The notes beneath the pieces were generated by a model. The model had not been told where the DNA came from. It saw only the letters and a program-made list of their open reading frames with translations, and did not search any database. Made by a program: the position numbers and the translations under genes. From Caulochytrium protostelioides (Eukaryota; Chytridiomycota; Caulochytriomycetes; Caulochytriales; Caulochytriaceae): a stretch of DNA of 64,000 bases. The stretch spans positions 49,088 to 113,087 of the forward strand of contig ML014164.1 of assembly GCA_003615045.1 (NCBI GenBank). The letters are read 5' to 3'. This document shows positions 29,654 to 41,829 of this stretch, in pieces. The first letter of the stretch is position 1, and every line of letters starts with the position of its first letter.

Positions 29654-31017
29654 CTTGAACGGGTGCAGATGCGATGCGATGCGCGAAAAAAAAATGCGGA
29701 GGAAAAGGGTGATATGATGCGAGAGCGAGAGTCGACGATGGTGGCAAGAGACGTTGGGGCGGGTCAGGTGCGGTTCTCACCACGTCGGCATCATGTCTCA
29801 GAGTTCAATCCAAGGTCCGATTGTGAATGTATACCATTCCTCATTGCTTCCCATCATCATCGGACGACATCGAGCCTCGCCGGCTCCGGCGGGCCCTGGC
29901 GCAAAAGCCGACAGGTGTGGCTTCGAATGGCCTACAGCATGAAGCCTTTTATAAAGACATCAGTGCGACGCGGTCGGTGAGCAATCGGGCCTCATCCTGA
30001 TACCGTCCAGGGTTGGCGCAACCCGCACCTTCACGAGGAGGCCTGGTATCGCACGGTAAGGTGGCCGAGAAGGACCCATGCGGAGAGACCGTGCGGTGAG
30101 GGCTCATCGCCCCCATCTATCGCCGCAATGGCCGAACGCGACTCCGACCGGCCGGCTGGATTGTTAACCGACTGCAGGCGCATCGTGACAATGCCCATCT
30201 CTGAAATGCTTCGACAGCCTGACGCAAGACTGCGGGGTGGGCAGCACATCCCCCAAGAAACCCCGAGGGAACGAGGTGTATCTAAGCCGCAGCTATGGCT
30301 CCGTCACTGTCCCGCCTTCAACCGCATCGCGGTAAACTTCGAGTGAGATGCTTAGATGAGCGGGCCTGATATGCTGATGAAAAGAAAAATTGGTCGATTG
30401 GTAAATTACAGCTACACGAAATGCGCCCCACTGGGACACACCGGGACGGGCACAGGGTCGACGGCGCTGATGGTCGGCGCGCTGCGGCGCCACTGCTGTT
30501 ACCCAAACGAAGGCAACCGCCGTACTCGGCGGTCACACTCGTCGCGATTGTTTTCGAGCCCAGCTTCGGTCGTGCCAAGAGGCCGCTCAGCCCGCGCATC
30601 GTCACCAGAGAGAAAACGGGGTCTTTTCATTGGCAACACTGACTTTCGTGCTGTTCGGGGAAAAGGTTTCGGCCCAACCATTCTTTGGCCTTTCCGGCAA
30701 CGGGGGTGAATGGCCGATATTTTTCCGGCCAACGCGGACAGAGGACAGGAAGCCCCTCCGAATTGATGCTCCTGGTTCGTGTCGACTGTGTCGGCGAGTC
30801 GCACCATGTCAGGGGCTTACAAAGTTTTACAGAATGCTTTATCCGTGTTGGTCGATTGGCCGTCTCACGCGTTGTCCTCTCAGGCTCTTGAGGCTTTTTA
30901 AACCGAAATTCACCGAATGCGGAAGCTCTCCTGGAGAGACGATGATCGGGTTCGTGTAGGGTGGTCGCACCGGACAGCCTCTTTTTCCATTGAAGATACA
31001 GAATAAACTTGGAAGGC
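29654..31017. other. A+T-richer intergenic region between the secreted-protein and actin-related genes
   Basis: This 1.36 kb is visibly less G+C-rich than its surroundings and has homopolymer runs. Open frames (30627-31100 -, 30356-30709 +) show no recognisable protein. It contains the 5' region of the secreted-protein gene and the 3' region of the actin-related gene. I see no terminal repeats or transposase motifs. Confidence 0.45.
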
Positions 31018-32669
31018 TTAGTACAAGCCTTGAGATGCCGTCGGTGTTGGTCGACGGTAGGCGCTGGGGCCAAAGGCATCGTACCGCTCGCGACTGACAT
31101 AGGTCATCATGTTAGCAAACGGCGATTTCGTAATCACAATGCCGCCCAGAATCGTCCCCAAGTCGGGCCGGCCCTTGAAGGCGGTAAAATATTCCGCAAA
31201 CCCGAGCGCGCGCACTTCCTTGGCCTGCTGCTCGTTGCTCGTCTCCGCGACCGCGAGCACGTCAGCAAGCAGATGGCGCTCGAGCGCGCGATAGAGCCCC
31301 GGCTGCTGCGCCACGCCGCCGCACAGCACCAGACTCTCCCACAGCGTGACGCGGCGATCGGGCAACACCGAGGTGTTGATCACGTGCGCCAGCATCTCGG
31401 GCAGCGCGACGCCCCGCTTCTGCGCGATGGAGACGAGCGGCGCGTCGGGCCCTGATTCATACTGACACTCGGCGTCAGGCGCGAAGTAGACATCGATGAA
31501 CGCGAACCGCTCAGGGCCGAGCATCACCGTCTCGCCCTCGTAAACGAAGGGCACTGCGGCGCCGCTCGCAATGAGACGGCGGCGGTCGGCCGGCAAGGCG
31601 GGCTGCTCGAGCGGATACGGCTCGAAGAGCCCCGAGGTGCGAACGGCGCGGGCGAACGCGAGTGTCAGCAGGTGCGGCGGCACGGTGCCCGCCTTCCGCA
31701 TCGCCGCGAGCAGGCACGCGTCCATATCGTGGCCGCCCACGTCGAGACAGACCGCGGTATGCCGGACGACGCTGTTCTCGACGACCGCCGTGATGGCGGT
31801 TGTCTCCGCGCCGAAGTCGATCACGACGCCCGTGCCGAGATTCATCGCATACAGCACCGCAGCCGGCTGCTCGATGACGAGCACGGACGGCACGCGCACG
31901 GCCTCAAAGAGGATCTGGACGGCGCGCTCGACTTCATGCGGCGTCCAGCGCATTGGCGTTAGCAGCGTCACGTGCGTGTCGTTGCGCCGCGGATCCACGT
32001 GGAAGTGGTGAAAAAAGAGATATTGCCAGAACGCTGCGAGCGCGGGCCAGTCACGGACGACGCCGCCCTGGATCGGGCGCACGGCTTGGTCGGGGCCCAC
32101 GGCCGTGATGTCCATCGGCGGCGGGGGCGGCTCCGTCGTCGTCGTCGCCGCTCGGGGAGAGGGACTGGAGAGCCGTGATGGCGAAGCGGCTTGTGCCCCA
32201 TCGGCGGCCTGCGCGTCGTCCACAAAGGCGACGTTCGGCTTCATTTTGGCCGCCGCTTCATCCAACAGCGTGGGCGTGTCGATGGCGCTTCTTGTCGACG
32301 CCGCGGCCACGGGGTCGCGATCGGCGCTGGTGCTCGCGCCGAGCGCGTCGGACGCTTCATTCGATGCGGCATACGTAGCGGGCACGAGCGTGGGATGGAT
32401 CTGTTCGATCCCTCCCATGTAGGACCCACCAGAGAGAATCGCATGCATCGGCGGTGAGTATGTGTCCTCCCGTCGACGGACCATCAAGACGGTCATCGCC
32501 CTCGGGCGGCAAGACCGAGAAAGCGGGACAGCGATCCTACGGGAACCCCATGAGAAACCTGAGACAGACAGCGACTTACGAAGGGCGGCAGCTCCAGTAG
32601 CTCGGGGGGGCCGGCCCGGGTGACCCAGGACCCCGGTTCGAGGACGATCTGGCTGGGCGGCGTCGCCAT
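31018..32669 (-). CDS. Divergent actin-related protein, probably two exons
   Basis: Exon 1 (32580-32669) encodes MATPPSQIVLEPGSWVTRAG + PPELLELPPF, matching the actin N-terminus (IVIDNGS..RAGFAG). A perfect GTAAGT donor follows. A 113-bp intron to GGGAG at 32467 keeps phase; the acceptor is the least certain part. Exon 2 (31018-32466) gives 512 residues in all. Actin-fold segments: FFHHFHVDPRRNDTHVTLLT, VPSVLVIEQPAAVLYAMNLG, GVVIDFGAETTAITAV, DVGGHDMDACLL, a hinge VLCGGVAQQPGL, and the end FKGRPDLGTILGGIVITKS followed by VSRERYDAFGPSAYRR. Residues of about 55-125 are a polar insert. The nucleotide-binding loops are altered (GSWVTRAG, FGAETT), so ATP binding is doubtful. It resembles Arp10/Arp9-type divergent members; the subfamily is not settled. 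Confidence 0.75.
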
Positions 32670-33685
32670 CGCGGACACCGAGGGCCAAAGCACGCCGACG
32701 GGCAGCAGCAGTCACAGAAGCCGCAGACGCGGCAGTCCCGGCTGATCCTGGCGGCGGTCCCGGCGAAATCCGGGGGCGACCGGACCGGCCACGTGCCTCA
32801 ACCTGCAATGGCGCTTCGCAGGCAATTGGATCGACGCAAGCGGCAGCAACCGCAGATGCGGCGGCGATACGAAATGCCGCGGCCGGGAAGGTGACGGGGA
32901 CGGGAGCACGGTGACACACAGCAGGAACGGGAGGCGCAGCAGCCGTCGCGGGGTTCACCGCGTCTCCGAAACCACCCGCGGGGTCGCGTCGGCGCAGCGG
33001 TCGGCGTGGGCAACGAGAATGTGGAGGGCGGCCAGCGGGGATCCAGGTGGCGGGGCGATCCACGAGTCGGAGAAGGCGAACGGGATGGACGGGCGTCGTC
33101 GACGCGTCTGACGGCGAAGCGAGCGCTGGCCCGAGCCGCCGCGGCGTCGTGGCCCCGTCCACGCGTCACGCGGCCGACGCCGCCGACGCCGAGCTCGCGG
33201 ATCAGCGGATCAGCGGAGCAGCGGATCGCGGCATCCATCCGCCGCGCCTGCGCGACGGGCTTCCCCGCACGCTCCTGCCGCGCGTCCCAACGGCCATCGA
33301 TGCCGGTGCCGCCGCCGCCGCCAGTCGGGGTGGCCATGCTTGGGTCCGCACGCGCACGCGCACGCGCACGCGCACGCCCCGCCATGCTGCGGCGCGACCC
33401 TGGCACGCACCCGCGCGGCCGTGGCGGGCGAGGACCCGTTTCCCCCGCGGAAAGACCGCGACGCTGCGCCACGCCATACCATACCATGGCACCCCTCCCG
33501 CCGTGCAAGCGGCTGCTCGGGGTGACGCGCCGCCCACCGTCTCCGGCGGCCGCGGCAGACCACAGGGGGTCCCTTGGCGCCACACGACGCCGCGATCACA
33601 GGCCGTCCGACCTCCGACTCGATGCGCTCGGCGCGCTCGCCGATGCTTTCTATAATAAAGACGGGATGACAGCAACGATCACGGA
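32670..33685. other. Intergenic region between the actin-related and AP180 genes
   Basis: This 1.0 kb joins the 5' region of the actin-related gene to the 3' region of AP180, both minus strand. A CGCACG hexanucleotide run (about five copies) lies at 33349-33380. Frames in it are Arg/Ala/Pro-rich shadows. Confidence 0.5.
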
Positions 33686-34453
33686 TCACGTCTGGAAGGG
33701 GTTGTAGGTGGAGCCGGTCGTCTGCACCGGCAGGACGGCCGGCACATACGTGCTGGCGGGCCCGCCTGCCGCCGCGGACGCGCCGAGCGCCGTCGCGCCG
33801 CTGAAGTACGAGCCGCCATTCATCGCGGTGCGGCCGGCCATGCCGCTCGTGGCACCGGGAGCGCCCAGGCCCAGGCCCATGCCGATGCCCAGGGACGGCA
33901 TGCCCGCGGTGCCCGTCATCATCGTGCCCATGCTGCCGGCGCCGCTCGGGTTGCCGTAGGCGGCAGTCGCACCGTAGCCGCCCATGCCGATGGCCGACGC
34001 CGCGGGGGCGCCAATGGCCGGCGTGAACATGCCGGCGGAGGCGGCGTTCATGCCCATGCCGTAGCCCGAAGGCGCCATGGACGCGCCGCCGCCTGCGCCC
34101 GCGTTCATGCCCATGCCCATGGTGAGGCCCATGGTCATACCCATCCCCATGGTGGAGGGCTGCGCCACATAGTTGCCGGTGTTGGTGATGGGCAGCCGCT
34201 TCGGCGCCGCGCCGGACGCGCTCGCGGCCGGGAACTGCGCCGGCTGCGACATGGTGTCGCCGAGGTGGGCAAACGGATTGGACGCGCTCATCCCGCTCAT
34301 CGTGCTCATGCCCGTTGGCATGGGCGAGAGTGGGCGCTGGGCGCCGGCGGTGCCCGGTGGCGGGCTTAACGCCCGCGATGTTGGGGCGTAGCCGCCGCCG
34401 GTCAGATTCGAGGACAGCGGCGCCTGCGACGTCGGGTAGTAGGAGGCCTGTTG

Positions 34454-34493
<40 letters not shown>

Positions 34494-35087
34494 AGGTGCT
34501 GTTGCTGTTGCTGCAGCTGCGAGGATGGCACGCCATACGGCGAAGCGTTCCCGCTATAGCCACTCGATGCGTCGGGCTTGAAGTGTCGTGCCGCGCTGGC
34601 GGTGAGAGAAGCGAAGGGGTCGATGGCCTGGGGCGGGCCGCCGCCGATGGGCTGCGCCGCGGCACGGGAGATCAGCGCGTCGGCGCCGCGGGCTGATGGG
34701 CCCATGCCGTACGAAGCCGCCGAGGACGTGCCCGGCGGTAGTGTCATCGTGAGGCCCATCGCATTGCCGGTGGAGGGATTGCCGGTGGAGCGGCCAAACA
34801 CATTCTCCACGGTAAAGTCATCAAAGCCGTCCTGCCGCGGTGCATTCCCGGTGGGGCCCATCTGCGGGTTCCCCCAGTTGGAGGACGCGTTCGACATGAC
34901 GGAGGGCGCGTAGCCCGTCGCGTGGGCATACGCCGCGGTCTGAGGGGTCGTGGCGGCCGTGGACGCCGCGGCCCAGGGGTTCATGGTCTGCGAAGACGCC
35001 GTGTAGCCTGTCTCCTGTGGCTGCATATGTGCCGCGAAGGGGTTGCCCGTGACCTGCGGCTGTAGCGGCTGCCGCTGCTGTTGGTAC

Positions 35088-35122
<35 letters not shown>

Positions 35123-36376
35123 ATACGGCTGCTGCGGCTGTTGTTGCTGCGGCTGTTGCTGCTGCTGGGTCTGCATGAGCCACTCACTGAACGGATCGTC
35201 CTGGTCGGGCTGCGTCGCCGAGAAGGCTTGCGCGGCCTTCGGGGGCTCCCAGACGCTCGAGAAGGGCACGTCGTTGAAGGCCGCCGACTGCTGCTGCTGC
35301 GCCTGCGTGAGCTCGTTGTCGAGACTGGCAAAGAAATCGATGTCGCTGGGAATGGCCGTCGACGCGGCCGCGGCGGGAGCCTGGTGGTTGCCGCGGCGCG
35401 TCGATGCGGCGGCCGGCGGGTCGACGCGGGCGCCGCCACCCGTGCTCGCCGCCGTCCGTGCGGGCACCTGGCTGCGACTCGGGGCCGCCGTCGCAGGGCC
35501 ACCTTCGCGCTTCTGACGCTGCCGCTCGGCGTACGCGGCGCGCTGCGTTTCAAAGTCGGGGGCGTTCAGGTAGTCTTCCAGTGCCCCCGCGAGGGAGACG
35601 GGCGCGTACTTGAACTCCGGAATGTCGATCGCAAGCGCGTAACGCATGGTGCGGGCGACGTCGAAGAAGGCGACGGTTTTGGTGGTCTGCGCGGCGAAGA
35701 GCTTGTAAATGTTGAGGCAGCGCTGGGCGAGGGGCTTGGCGAGTTCGAAGTACGCCGGCAGCACGTGGATCACGGCCTCGTTCAGGATGTGGAACAGCGC
35801 CATCATATCGCCAATCAGCAAGCGGAAGGCCTGCAGCGTGATGACGTTGTCGATCTCGTCCTGATAGAACGTGCAGGCGAGCAGCGCGTTGATCTGGCGC
35901 TGGAGGACGCTAACTTCGTCGAGGAACGCATCGGTGATGGCGACCGAACGGTACCGCGTGATCGTGTCCTTCTTCTGAGTGACCAGATCGCGCTTCAGGG
36001 TGCGATACGAGAGCGCCTTCTCTTCCAGATACGCCGCATAGAGACGGATATACTTGCTCTGGGCGGGGCCCTGGACGGTGTGGCTCTGGTCACGGAAGCT
36101 CGCGAGATGGAAGATCGCGGCGTTGCCGGCGAGGTAGCCAAGCACGCGGTCGGTGGCGCCCTCGCGCATCATGATGTGGAAGAGGATCAAGGTCTTGAAG
36201 ACCGCGCACCAGTGGGTCTTGTGCAGGCGGACATTGAGCGCCGCCACGAGGTCGTGCATCGCAATTTCCGACGAGCCCGACGCCATCGTGATGATCTCGA
36301 TGTGCTTCTGCTTCAGCGGCTTGAGGCTCTTCTGGGTCGATTTTTCAATCGACCGCGACACGCTGACGACCGTCAT
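33686..36376 (-). CDS. AP180/CALM-family clathrin adaptor (ANTH domain, polyQ, NPF motifs)
   Basis: The product has 896 residues. Residues 1-290 form an ANTH domain: KSLKPLKQKHIEIIT, the PI(4,5)P2-binding type N-terminal lysines, WCAVFKTLILFHIMMREG, YIRLYAAYLEEKALSYR and helices to about EFKYAPVSLAGALEDYL. The rest is disordered with endocytic short motifs: DPF at about 393 (DDPFSEW) and 584 (IDPFASL), and EH-domain-binding NPF at about 445, 699 and at the very C-terminus (YNPFQT). Two polyglutamine tracts (about 418-440 and 628-642) are flanked by Tyr/Pro-rich sequence, and the last 200 residues are Gly/Met-rich. This layout is that of yeast Yap1801/1802, which recruit clathrin and Ede1/Pan1-type partners and sort SNAREs at the plasma membrane. 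The ATG at 36376 leaves the domain complete. Confidence 0.93.
34445..34515. repeat. CTG/CAG repeat encoding polyglutamine in AP180
   Basis: A run of TGC/TGT units on the plus strand gives mostly CAG and some CAA codons on the minus strand, about 14 glutamines in the main block and a smaller one beside it. A second tract lies at 35090-35121. Confidence 0.85.
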
Positions 36377-38130
36377 GGCGGCGGCTGACGGAAGACGGAC
36401 TCGGTTTCAAGCGGGGAAGCGCAAGGGCTGCGGAAGAATCCTGTTGGTGGATCTGTGTGCGATCGGCCAGATCACATACCAACTGGGGCTCGGCAACGAG
36501 TACGCGCGGCCACGAGCGGGCGAGGATTGAAGCACCCGTTGCAGGATGATCGATCGCTCTGGACTGGGGTCGACTCCGGATGGAGGGTTCGGCAACGCAG
36601 CGATGGCAGCGCGATCAGTCTGGCGGGAGCAGTCCGGTGGGCGTCACGACGTCACGAGCCGGGCCACGAGGTGGATGATGAGGCGCGGGCGACGACGGCA
36701 GACCCCCGCCTTCTCCTTCCGCAGAGGCCCAACAGGTGTGACTGCCGCGGCTTCGGCACTCCACCGACCGTGTGGCGCAGGCGCTCGCGCGTGAGATCCT
36801 CGGGATCGCCGGGACGGCACACCCCAGAACCCCCGACGGCACCACCGAGTCGAAGGTGGCGCTGGGCGTCCGCGCGCTCCGACAAACCGCGAAAGGAGCC
36901 GGGTATCAGGAAGGTTGCTGCGGGATCGGCGGCACGAGCAGTCGGCAGGTTTGACGGAGCCACCGCTGGATCAGTCGAAGGCGCGGCGAGTCGACGGCAT
37001 CACCCATCGCCCAATGAGGGTGGTATACTGACGGGTCCCGTGGCTGGGAAGGCTCCTGCGTTGCTCGGTCGTCGGCATCCCGGGTCTCGTCAAGGCCACG
37101 TGGCCGTCGTGGCGAGTCGGGCAAGGGACGAGCGACCCTCCCCCCTAGATGGACGACGCCCGTATACTTTGGTCGTGGCGACCACGTCATTGAACGTCGT
37201 GCGGCGCCTGCCGCATGGCGTCGCCGTGGCCTGGCTCGCGCATGAGGCGCGTGCCGCTCTCGCTTCACCCCGGAAACCGGGACACCGCTCGGGGCCTTGC
37301 CGCCGCGGCTCGTTCGCCCACCACCGACCCCGCTGGCTGGGTTCACCTGCTGCGGTCTCGTGAGCCGGTCGACTCGCCGCTCCTTGGAAAATATGGGGGA
37401 GCGCCTTCCCCTTTTTTCGCTCTGCTGAGCGGTCGGTCCGCCGCAGCGTTCCATTTCACCCGCGCCCGCGACGGCCCCGCGGTAAGGATCGGCGCTCACC
37501 ACCGCCACCACCCATCCGCGCGCACACCCGTGGATGATGCTGGCTCAGCGCTGGATGACGATGCTTCGGCCGTTTGATTCATACGGCAGTCGTACGCGAT
37601 GCCGGATCCCAGTATCGACATGACCGCAGTGGATCGGCCGCCCTCGCCCGACGGCGCAGACGGCCTCGCGTGGTGGTGGTCTCGCGTATGCGTCGGAGTT
37701 TTTGGGTGTTATTGTTGTTTTGTTCGATCAGCACGTGTCGATGCATGGGTGTCTCGGCGGGGGGGGGAAAAGAGAAAGGGGCCGCACGCCCAGACGATCG
37801 GATCACATTCTGGGAATCGAACTGGGAATCGAACGGGACCCGGGTCGATCGGCATTTGAATTCCCAAGCTTGGGCTGACGGTTGAGGTCCGCGCCAGACC
37901 CGGGGTCGGCCCCCCGCTTCGAGCCGTCCCCGCTTAGCACCACGTCGGCCACAGGATGCATATGACGGCATCTGGCACGCGCCGCTCGGGACAGCCACGT
38001 CAGGCTCGTCTCAATGCGTCGCGATGCCCCGTCGGGACGGACGCGTCTCACAACGGGACGTCAGCGAACATTGCCCGGCCTGTTCGGCCCTTGGCTCTTG
38101 ATCGCGCTCATCGTCGACGGAGTGGCCGTG
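36377..38130. other. Divergent intergenic region between AP180 and an unrecognised gene
   Basis: This 1.75 kb lies between divergent genes. A frame at 36455-37363 (+) is open by composition only. Direct repeats GGGAATCGAAC occur at 37812-37833. I found no RNA gene or mobile element. Confidence 0.45.
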
Positions 38131-39099
38131 ATGCCGCCGCCACGTGCTCGCCGCCTCCGCCCTGGCGACGGGTCTGCCGAGCCCGCCGAGCCCCCCGCGC
38201 CGGCGTCCTCCGAGTTTCTGTACCGCTTCCAGCACAAGCTGCGGCGCCAGGGACGCTATTACGGCCACAGCCATGCCGTCACGGTCAGCGACGCGCCCGC
38301 GGATCCGGCGGACAGGATGGGCGCTAGCGGACACCGTCCGAACGCCGACCACGCGGCATCCCCGGCATCCCTGGCATCCCTGGCCTACGAGGAGACCGCC
38401 ACTCATCCTGATGGCCATGATCCTGACGGGATGCCGGCCGCGCCGAGTCCCGCGCCCACATCGCCGTCCATGATGCCGGCTCCCGCGATGCACGCGCCCG
38501 TGGCGGCGCGCCCTCCCGCCACCGACGACCGCGACGACCGGACCGAGATCACGGAGAGCCATTGGGGCGCAACGCCGATGCGCAGCGCGACCCCCGCAGC
38601 GCCCGCCTTGCGCGCCGTTGAACCGGCGACGGCGACGGTCCGCGGCCGGTCCCGCGCCGCCGGAGCCGGATACAAGGACCGCTACTTTCCATCGGCCGCG
38701 GCGGCCGTTGGCGCCGTGGGCGCCCCGACGCCGCGCCGTCCCTCAGCGCCCGCGGCTGCCCGCGCCGCCGCGACGGGGACCACGGCGTCCGCGCCGTCGC
38801 GGCCGCCGCGGCTGTCCGAGCACGACGTGCAGGCGCTCGTCGCGGCCCAGAAGCGCTCGCGGATGCAAGCGTACGCCCAGGACGTCAAGACCCGGCGCGT
38901 GTCGTCGGCGTCCGCCGCCGGGAGCCGGTCCGTGCCGCGCGCCGGCGAGGCGCCGCCCCCAGCAGCGGCGCGTGCGCAGGCCCGCCGCGCGGCCGCCACG
39001 GCTACCGCACGGCTCGAGCAGCTCGAGGCCATGGGCATGCAGCATGAGATGGACCGTGACCGGCTCGAGTCGATCCGGCAGCGGGTCTTTGCGATGTGA
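38131..39099 (+). CDS. Unrecognised Ala/Pro-rich protein with a helical C-terminus
   Basis: The product has 322 residues if translated from the ATG at 38131; the frame is open from 38014. An N-terminal patch (SSEFLYRFQHKLRRQGRYYG) and a short motif AGYKDRYFPSA near 190 look ordered, with disordered Ala/Pro/Thr sequence between. The last 100 residues are helix-prone: LSEHDVQALVAAQKRSRMQA, YAQDVKTRR, then an Ala/Arg-rich coiled-coil-like end (LEQLEAMGMQHEMDRDRLES). The combination of a YAxxV patch and a terminal heptad helix reminds me of some ciliary/axonemal proteins, which would fit a zoosporic fungus. This is only a weak impression and no family is assigned. Codon use is strongly G/C in third positions, like neighbouring genes. 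Confidence 0.6.
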   Translation: MPPPRARRLRPGDGSAEPAEPPAPASSEFLYRFQHKLRRQGRYYGHSHAVTVSDAPADPADRMGASGHRPNADHAASPASLASLAYEETATHPDGHDPDGMPAAPSPAPTSPSMMPAPAMHAPVAARPPATDDRDDRTEITESHWGATPMRSATPAAPALRAVEPATATVRGRSRAAGAGYKDRYFPSAAAAVGAVGAPTPRRPSAPAAARAAATGTTASAPSRPPRLSEHDVQALVAAQKRSRMQAYAQDVKTRRVSSASAAGSRSVPRAGEAPPPAAARAQARRAAATATARLEQLEAMGMQHEMDRDRLESIRQRVFAM

Positions 39100-39735
39100 A
39101 GATTATCGATGATGGAAAAAAAGCAGAATGGCCAAAAATGGCGGATGGGAACTCGAACGCGGCGAGCACCCACCGACCATAAAAAAGCTTATTTTGATTC
39201 TGATTCAAAGCATAAGAGCATCCGATTTAAGCCCATGGCGATTAACGGTCCATTGGGAACGGGAGCGTGATATCGTCTCTGTGACTCAATGTGACTCAAT
39301 AAAACCAGGCCCGATGCTCGTATCGACGGACGCATGGGTTCATTTTCCGTTCCTCTCCATCAATCGCCGTTGCAACGTGCATAGCACGCTTTTAATCGAA
39401 AGACACCATACCTGACTGACGCAGTTGTTGTCCGTCCCTTGAAAACGCTGTGTCGACTCCGAGATTGATCCGTTGGGCGACCGGCCCCGTTATCGTTTAG
39501 CCACAGCACAGCACGGGCCGGAAACCCCGTTTGTCCTTGTCGCCTCCCATTTATCACCATGGACGACCCGGGGATGGAAGGCGAGATGGGAGAAATCCTC
39601 ACCGTCATCAAAGGTAACCACGGCGCCCTTCAAGATTGACTTCGAATGCAACGCGTCCCTGATAGCTCGTGCTATCGACGAGTGCCCGGAAGCCGTCCAC
39701 TCACCGCTCGTTTCCCGACGTATTCTTCGCTCGCG
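39100..39735. other. A+T-richer intergenic region upstream of a small coiled-coil gene
   Basis: This 636 bp sits between two co-oriented genes and is clearly less G+C-rich than the coding DNA. It holds a near-duplicate GTGACTCAAT at 39279-39299. No gene is supported. Confidence 0.5.
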
Positions 39736-40095
39736 ATGCCTTCAGCCAAACTCAACAAGAATGCCGTCAAGCAAGAGCAGAAGCAGCAGACGCTGTTCGC
39801 GACGACCGCCGCAGCGCTCGACAAGGCAGCTGAGGCGTGCTGGACGGCCTATGTCGAGGAAGACATGACAAGCCTGCGCGCGGTGCCCGCCGAGGCGCTC
39901 GATGCCCTGCTGGCAGAGCAGGCCCGCATCGAGACGGCGATGCGGCAAGCTTATGACCAGTGGACCGCGGAGCGCGACGAGTGCGTGCAGGCTTACCTCG
40001 CCATCATGGCACAGCGAGCACTAACGCGTGACCCGCCACCAACCACGTCCTCTCGCCCACAGCCGGCCACCGACGGCGCCGCACCCTTTGCCTAG
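39736..40095 (+). CDS. Small helical protein, unrecognised
   Basis: The product has 119 residues from the ATG at 39736 (MPSAKLNKNAVKQEQKQQTL). Residues 15-95 are strongly helical and amphipathic with few helix breakers, including LLAEQARIETAMRQAYDQWT, and read like a coiled-coil subunit of a complex. The tail is Pro/Thr-rich. Third codon positions are G/C-rich as in nearby genes, unlike flanking DNA, which supports coding. The size and shape recall small kinetochore or trafficking-complex subunits, but I cannot assign a family. The frame extends upstream to 39646 without a similar composition. Confidence 0.6.
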   Translation: MPSAKLNKNAVKQEQKQQTLFATTAAALDKAAEACWTAYVEEDMTSLRAVPAEALDALLAEQARIETAMRQAYDQWTAERDECVQAYLAIMAQRALTRDPPPTTSSRPQPATDGAAPFA

Positions 40096-41798
40096 AGAAT
40101 TCCGACTCCAACACGAACCGTAACAAGCACATCGCGTGCCGAACATCGTGTGGCTTTTCGATATTGCCCCCAGAATGAACCGAGCCAAGGTCGAGTAGTG
40201 TCTCCCACCAGCGAAACAGGAGGCGTTATGGCGAGCGGCGTGCCGCGCCGAAGCGCGGTCGTGTCACTCAACGACGGCCTGTATTATAGATCGGAGCGGC
40301 CCTTTTAAAGCGCCCGCGAAAGCGCTTCTTAAAAAAAGGACGAAAAAAGGTTTGTTTTAGGTCGTTGGTCTGGGCCTCGCCATTTAGGTCTCGATGGACA
40401 TGAGAAAAGAGGGCGCCGCGCTGCAACAGCCGACGGGCGGCACGGGACGCGGTCCGCGGTGTGGAAGCACCGCAGTACGTCATCGTGCCTTCCGTCGGTG
40501 GCAGACCGACCGCCGCCTTGCCCGTCGAAACGAGCGTAGCAGCGATCGGAGGGACGCCCCGTCCAAGACGCAGTATGAGGCCGATGTGAGTCGGAGAAAT
40601 TCCGAGAAACCTCGGAGAACGGTGGAGTGTGGAGGGGGGTCGGAGGAAAGCAGTGAGGAATGGACAAAGATCAAGAACAGGTATGAAAAAAGAGACTGAG
40701 AGATCAAACGCTCAAACGTAGCCGACGGAGGGGTGTCGAACAGCGAGAACCACATGCGAGGTGGTCGCGCTTGTTCGACGTCGCCGCTAGGTTGGAGCGC
40801 TGACGCGCGACAGCCGTTTGCCGAATCACGAGAAAGCGAACGCGTATCGGGTGAGACGGAAGGAAGCGTGCGAGGTTTGTTGAAGAGACGACAAAGATGA
40901 ATCAGCGGACAGTCTCCGATGGCCGATAAAGCGCATCCTAGACAGAACATAGGGACACGACGGATCGTTGGACGCTTCGATGACGACGACGGAAACCCTT
41001 CTGGTGCTTGACTTGGGCTCCCTCGCTCTTTATATATCCACGAAACTCCGCCCGTTTCGCGGGTCGGCGCGTCCGCGTTGAGGCGCGACTCCGCCCACCG
41101 AGCCCCGTCCCGCCGGCCGGCTGGGACCACCTCCCCCCGCCGCACGCGGCGACGTCGGTGGATTTTTCTGGCCTTTTCACTCGTCGGCGACGCGCGGCTA
41201 GGCCGCAGAGGGGGGCCCAGCCGAGTCGTGAGTCGGACGGCTGGACCGCGGGTGCGCGGTGGATGGTCACGCTCGTCCGATTCCCTGGGCACGGCCGATC
41301 GAACGGTATCGACGCGCTGTGCCGTCCCATCGGCGTCGCATGGATCGTGCTGAGACATCTCGAGAAAGAGCCGCGGTGCTCTTCCGCTCACGCGTCGAAT
41401 CGAGCACCCGACGACCCCGGATGTGCAGCCCTCGGCCCTCGCATGGGAGGGCGGCCAGGCCCTCCAGCCTCGAGTATCCCTGCGCCCAGCGCGGCTCCTG
41501 GACCACGCCGGCGTCCAGCTCGTCAACCGCTCCGTGCGCGGTGGTTTCAAGACCATGCGATGATGGCCACTCGTCAGCTCTTGGGTGGAGTGATACGCGC
41601 CATTCGACGGCCTTGCGGCGGCTTCGCTCTTCCGTTGGATGGCGCTCGGGCCGTTGGGGCTGAGGCGGAGGGGTCCCTCTCGCGGCCGGTCGGCCGCGTC
41701 CTGGGCCGCCCGTGTCAGGCCGCGTCGGTCGTTTGCAGCGCGCGGAGCGGTGATGTGGCGTGCTCGGCGGCGGCCTGCGGGGGTCGGTCTGCTGGGGT

Positions 41799-41829
<31 letters not shown>

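Noticed and set aside
29654-31017. A+T-richer block considered as a decayed transposon
   Set aside because: No terminal inverted or direct repeats, no target-site duplication and no transposase or reverse-transcriptase motifs visible in any frame.
37810-37860. Repeated GGGAATCGAAC, resembling tRNA T-arms on the minus strand
   Set aside because: The arms do not form T stems and no cloverleaf can be drawn; treated as a short direct repeat.
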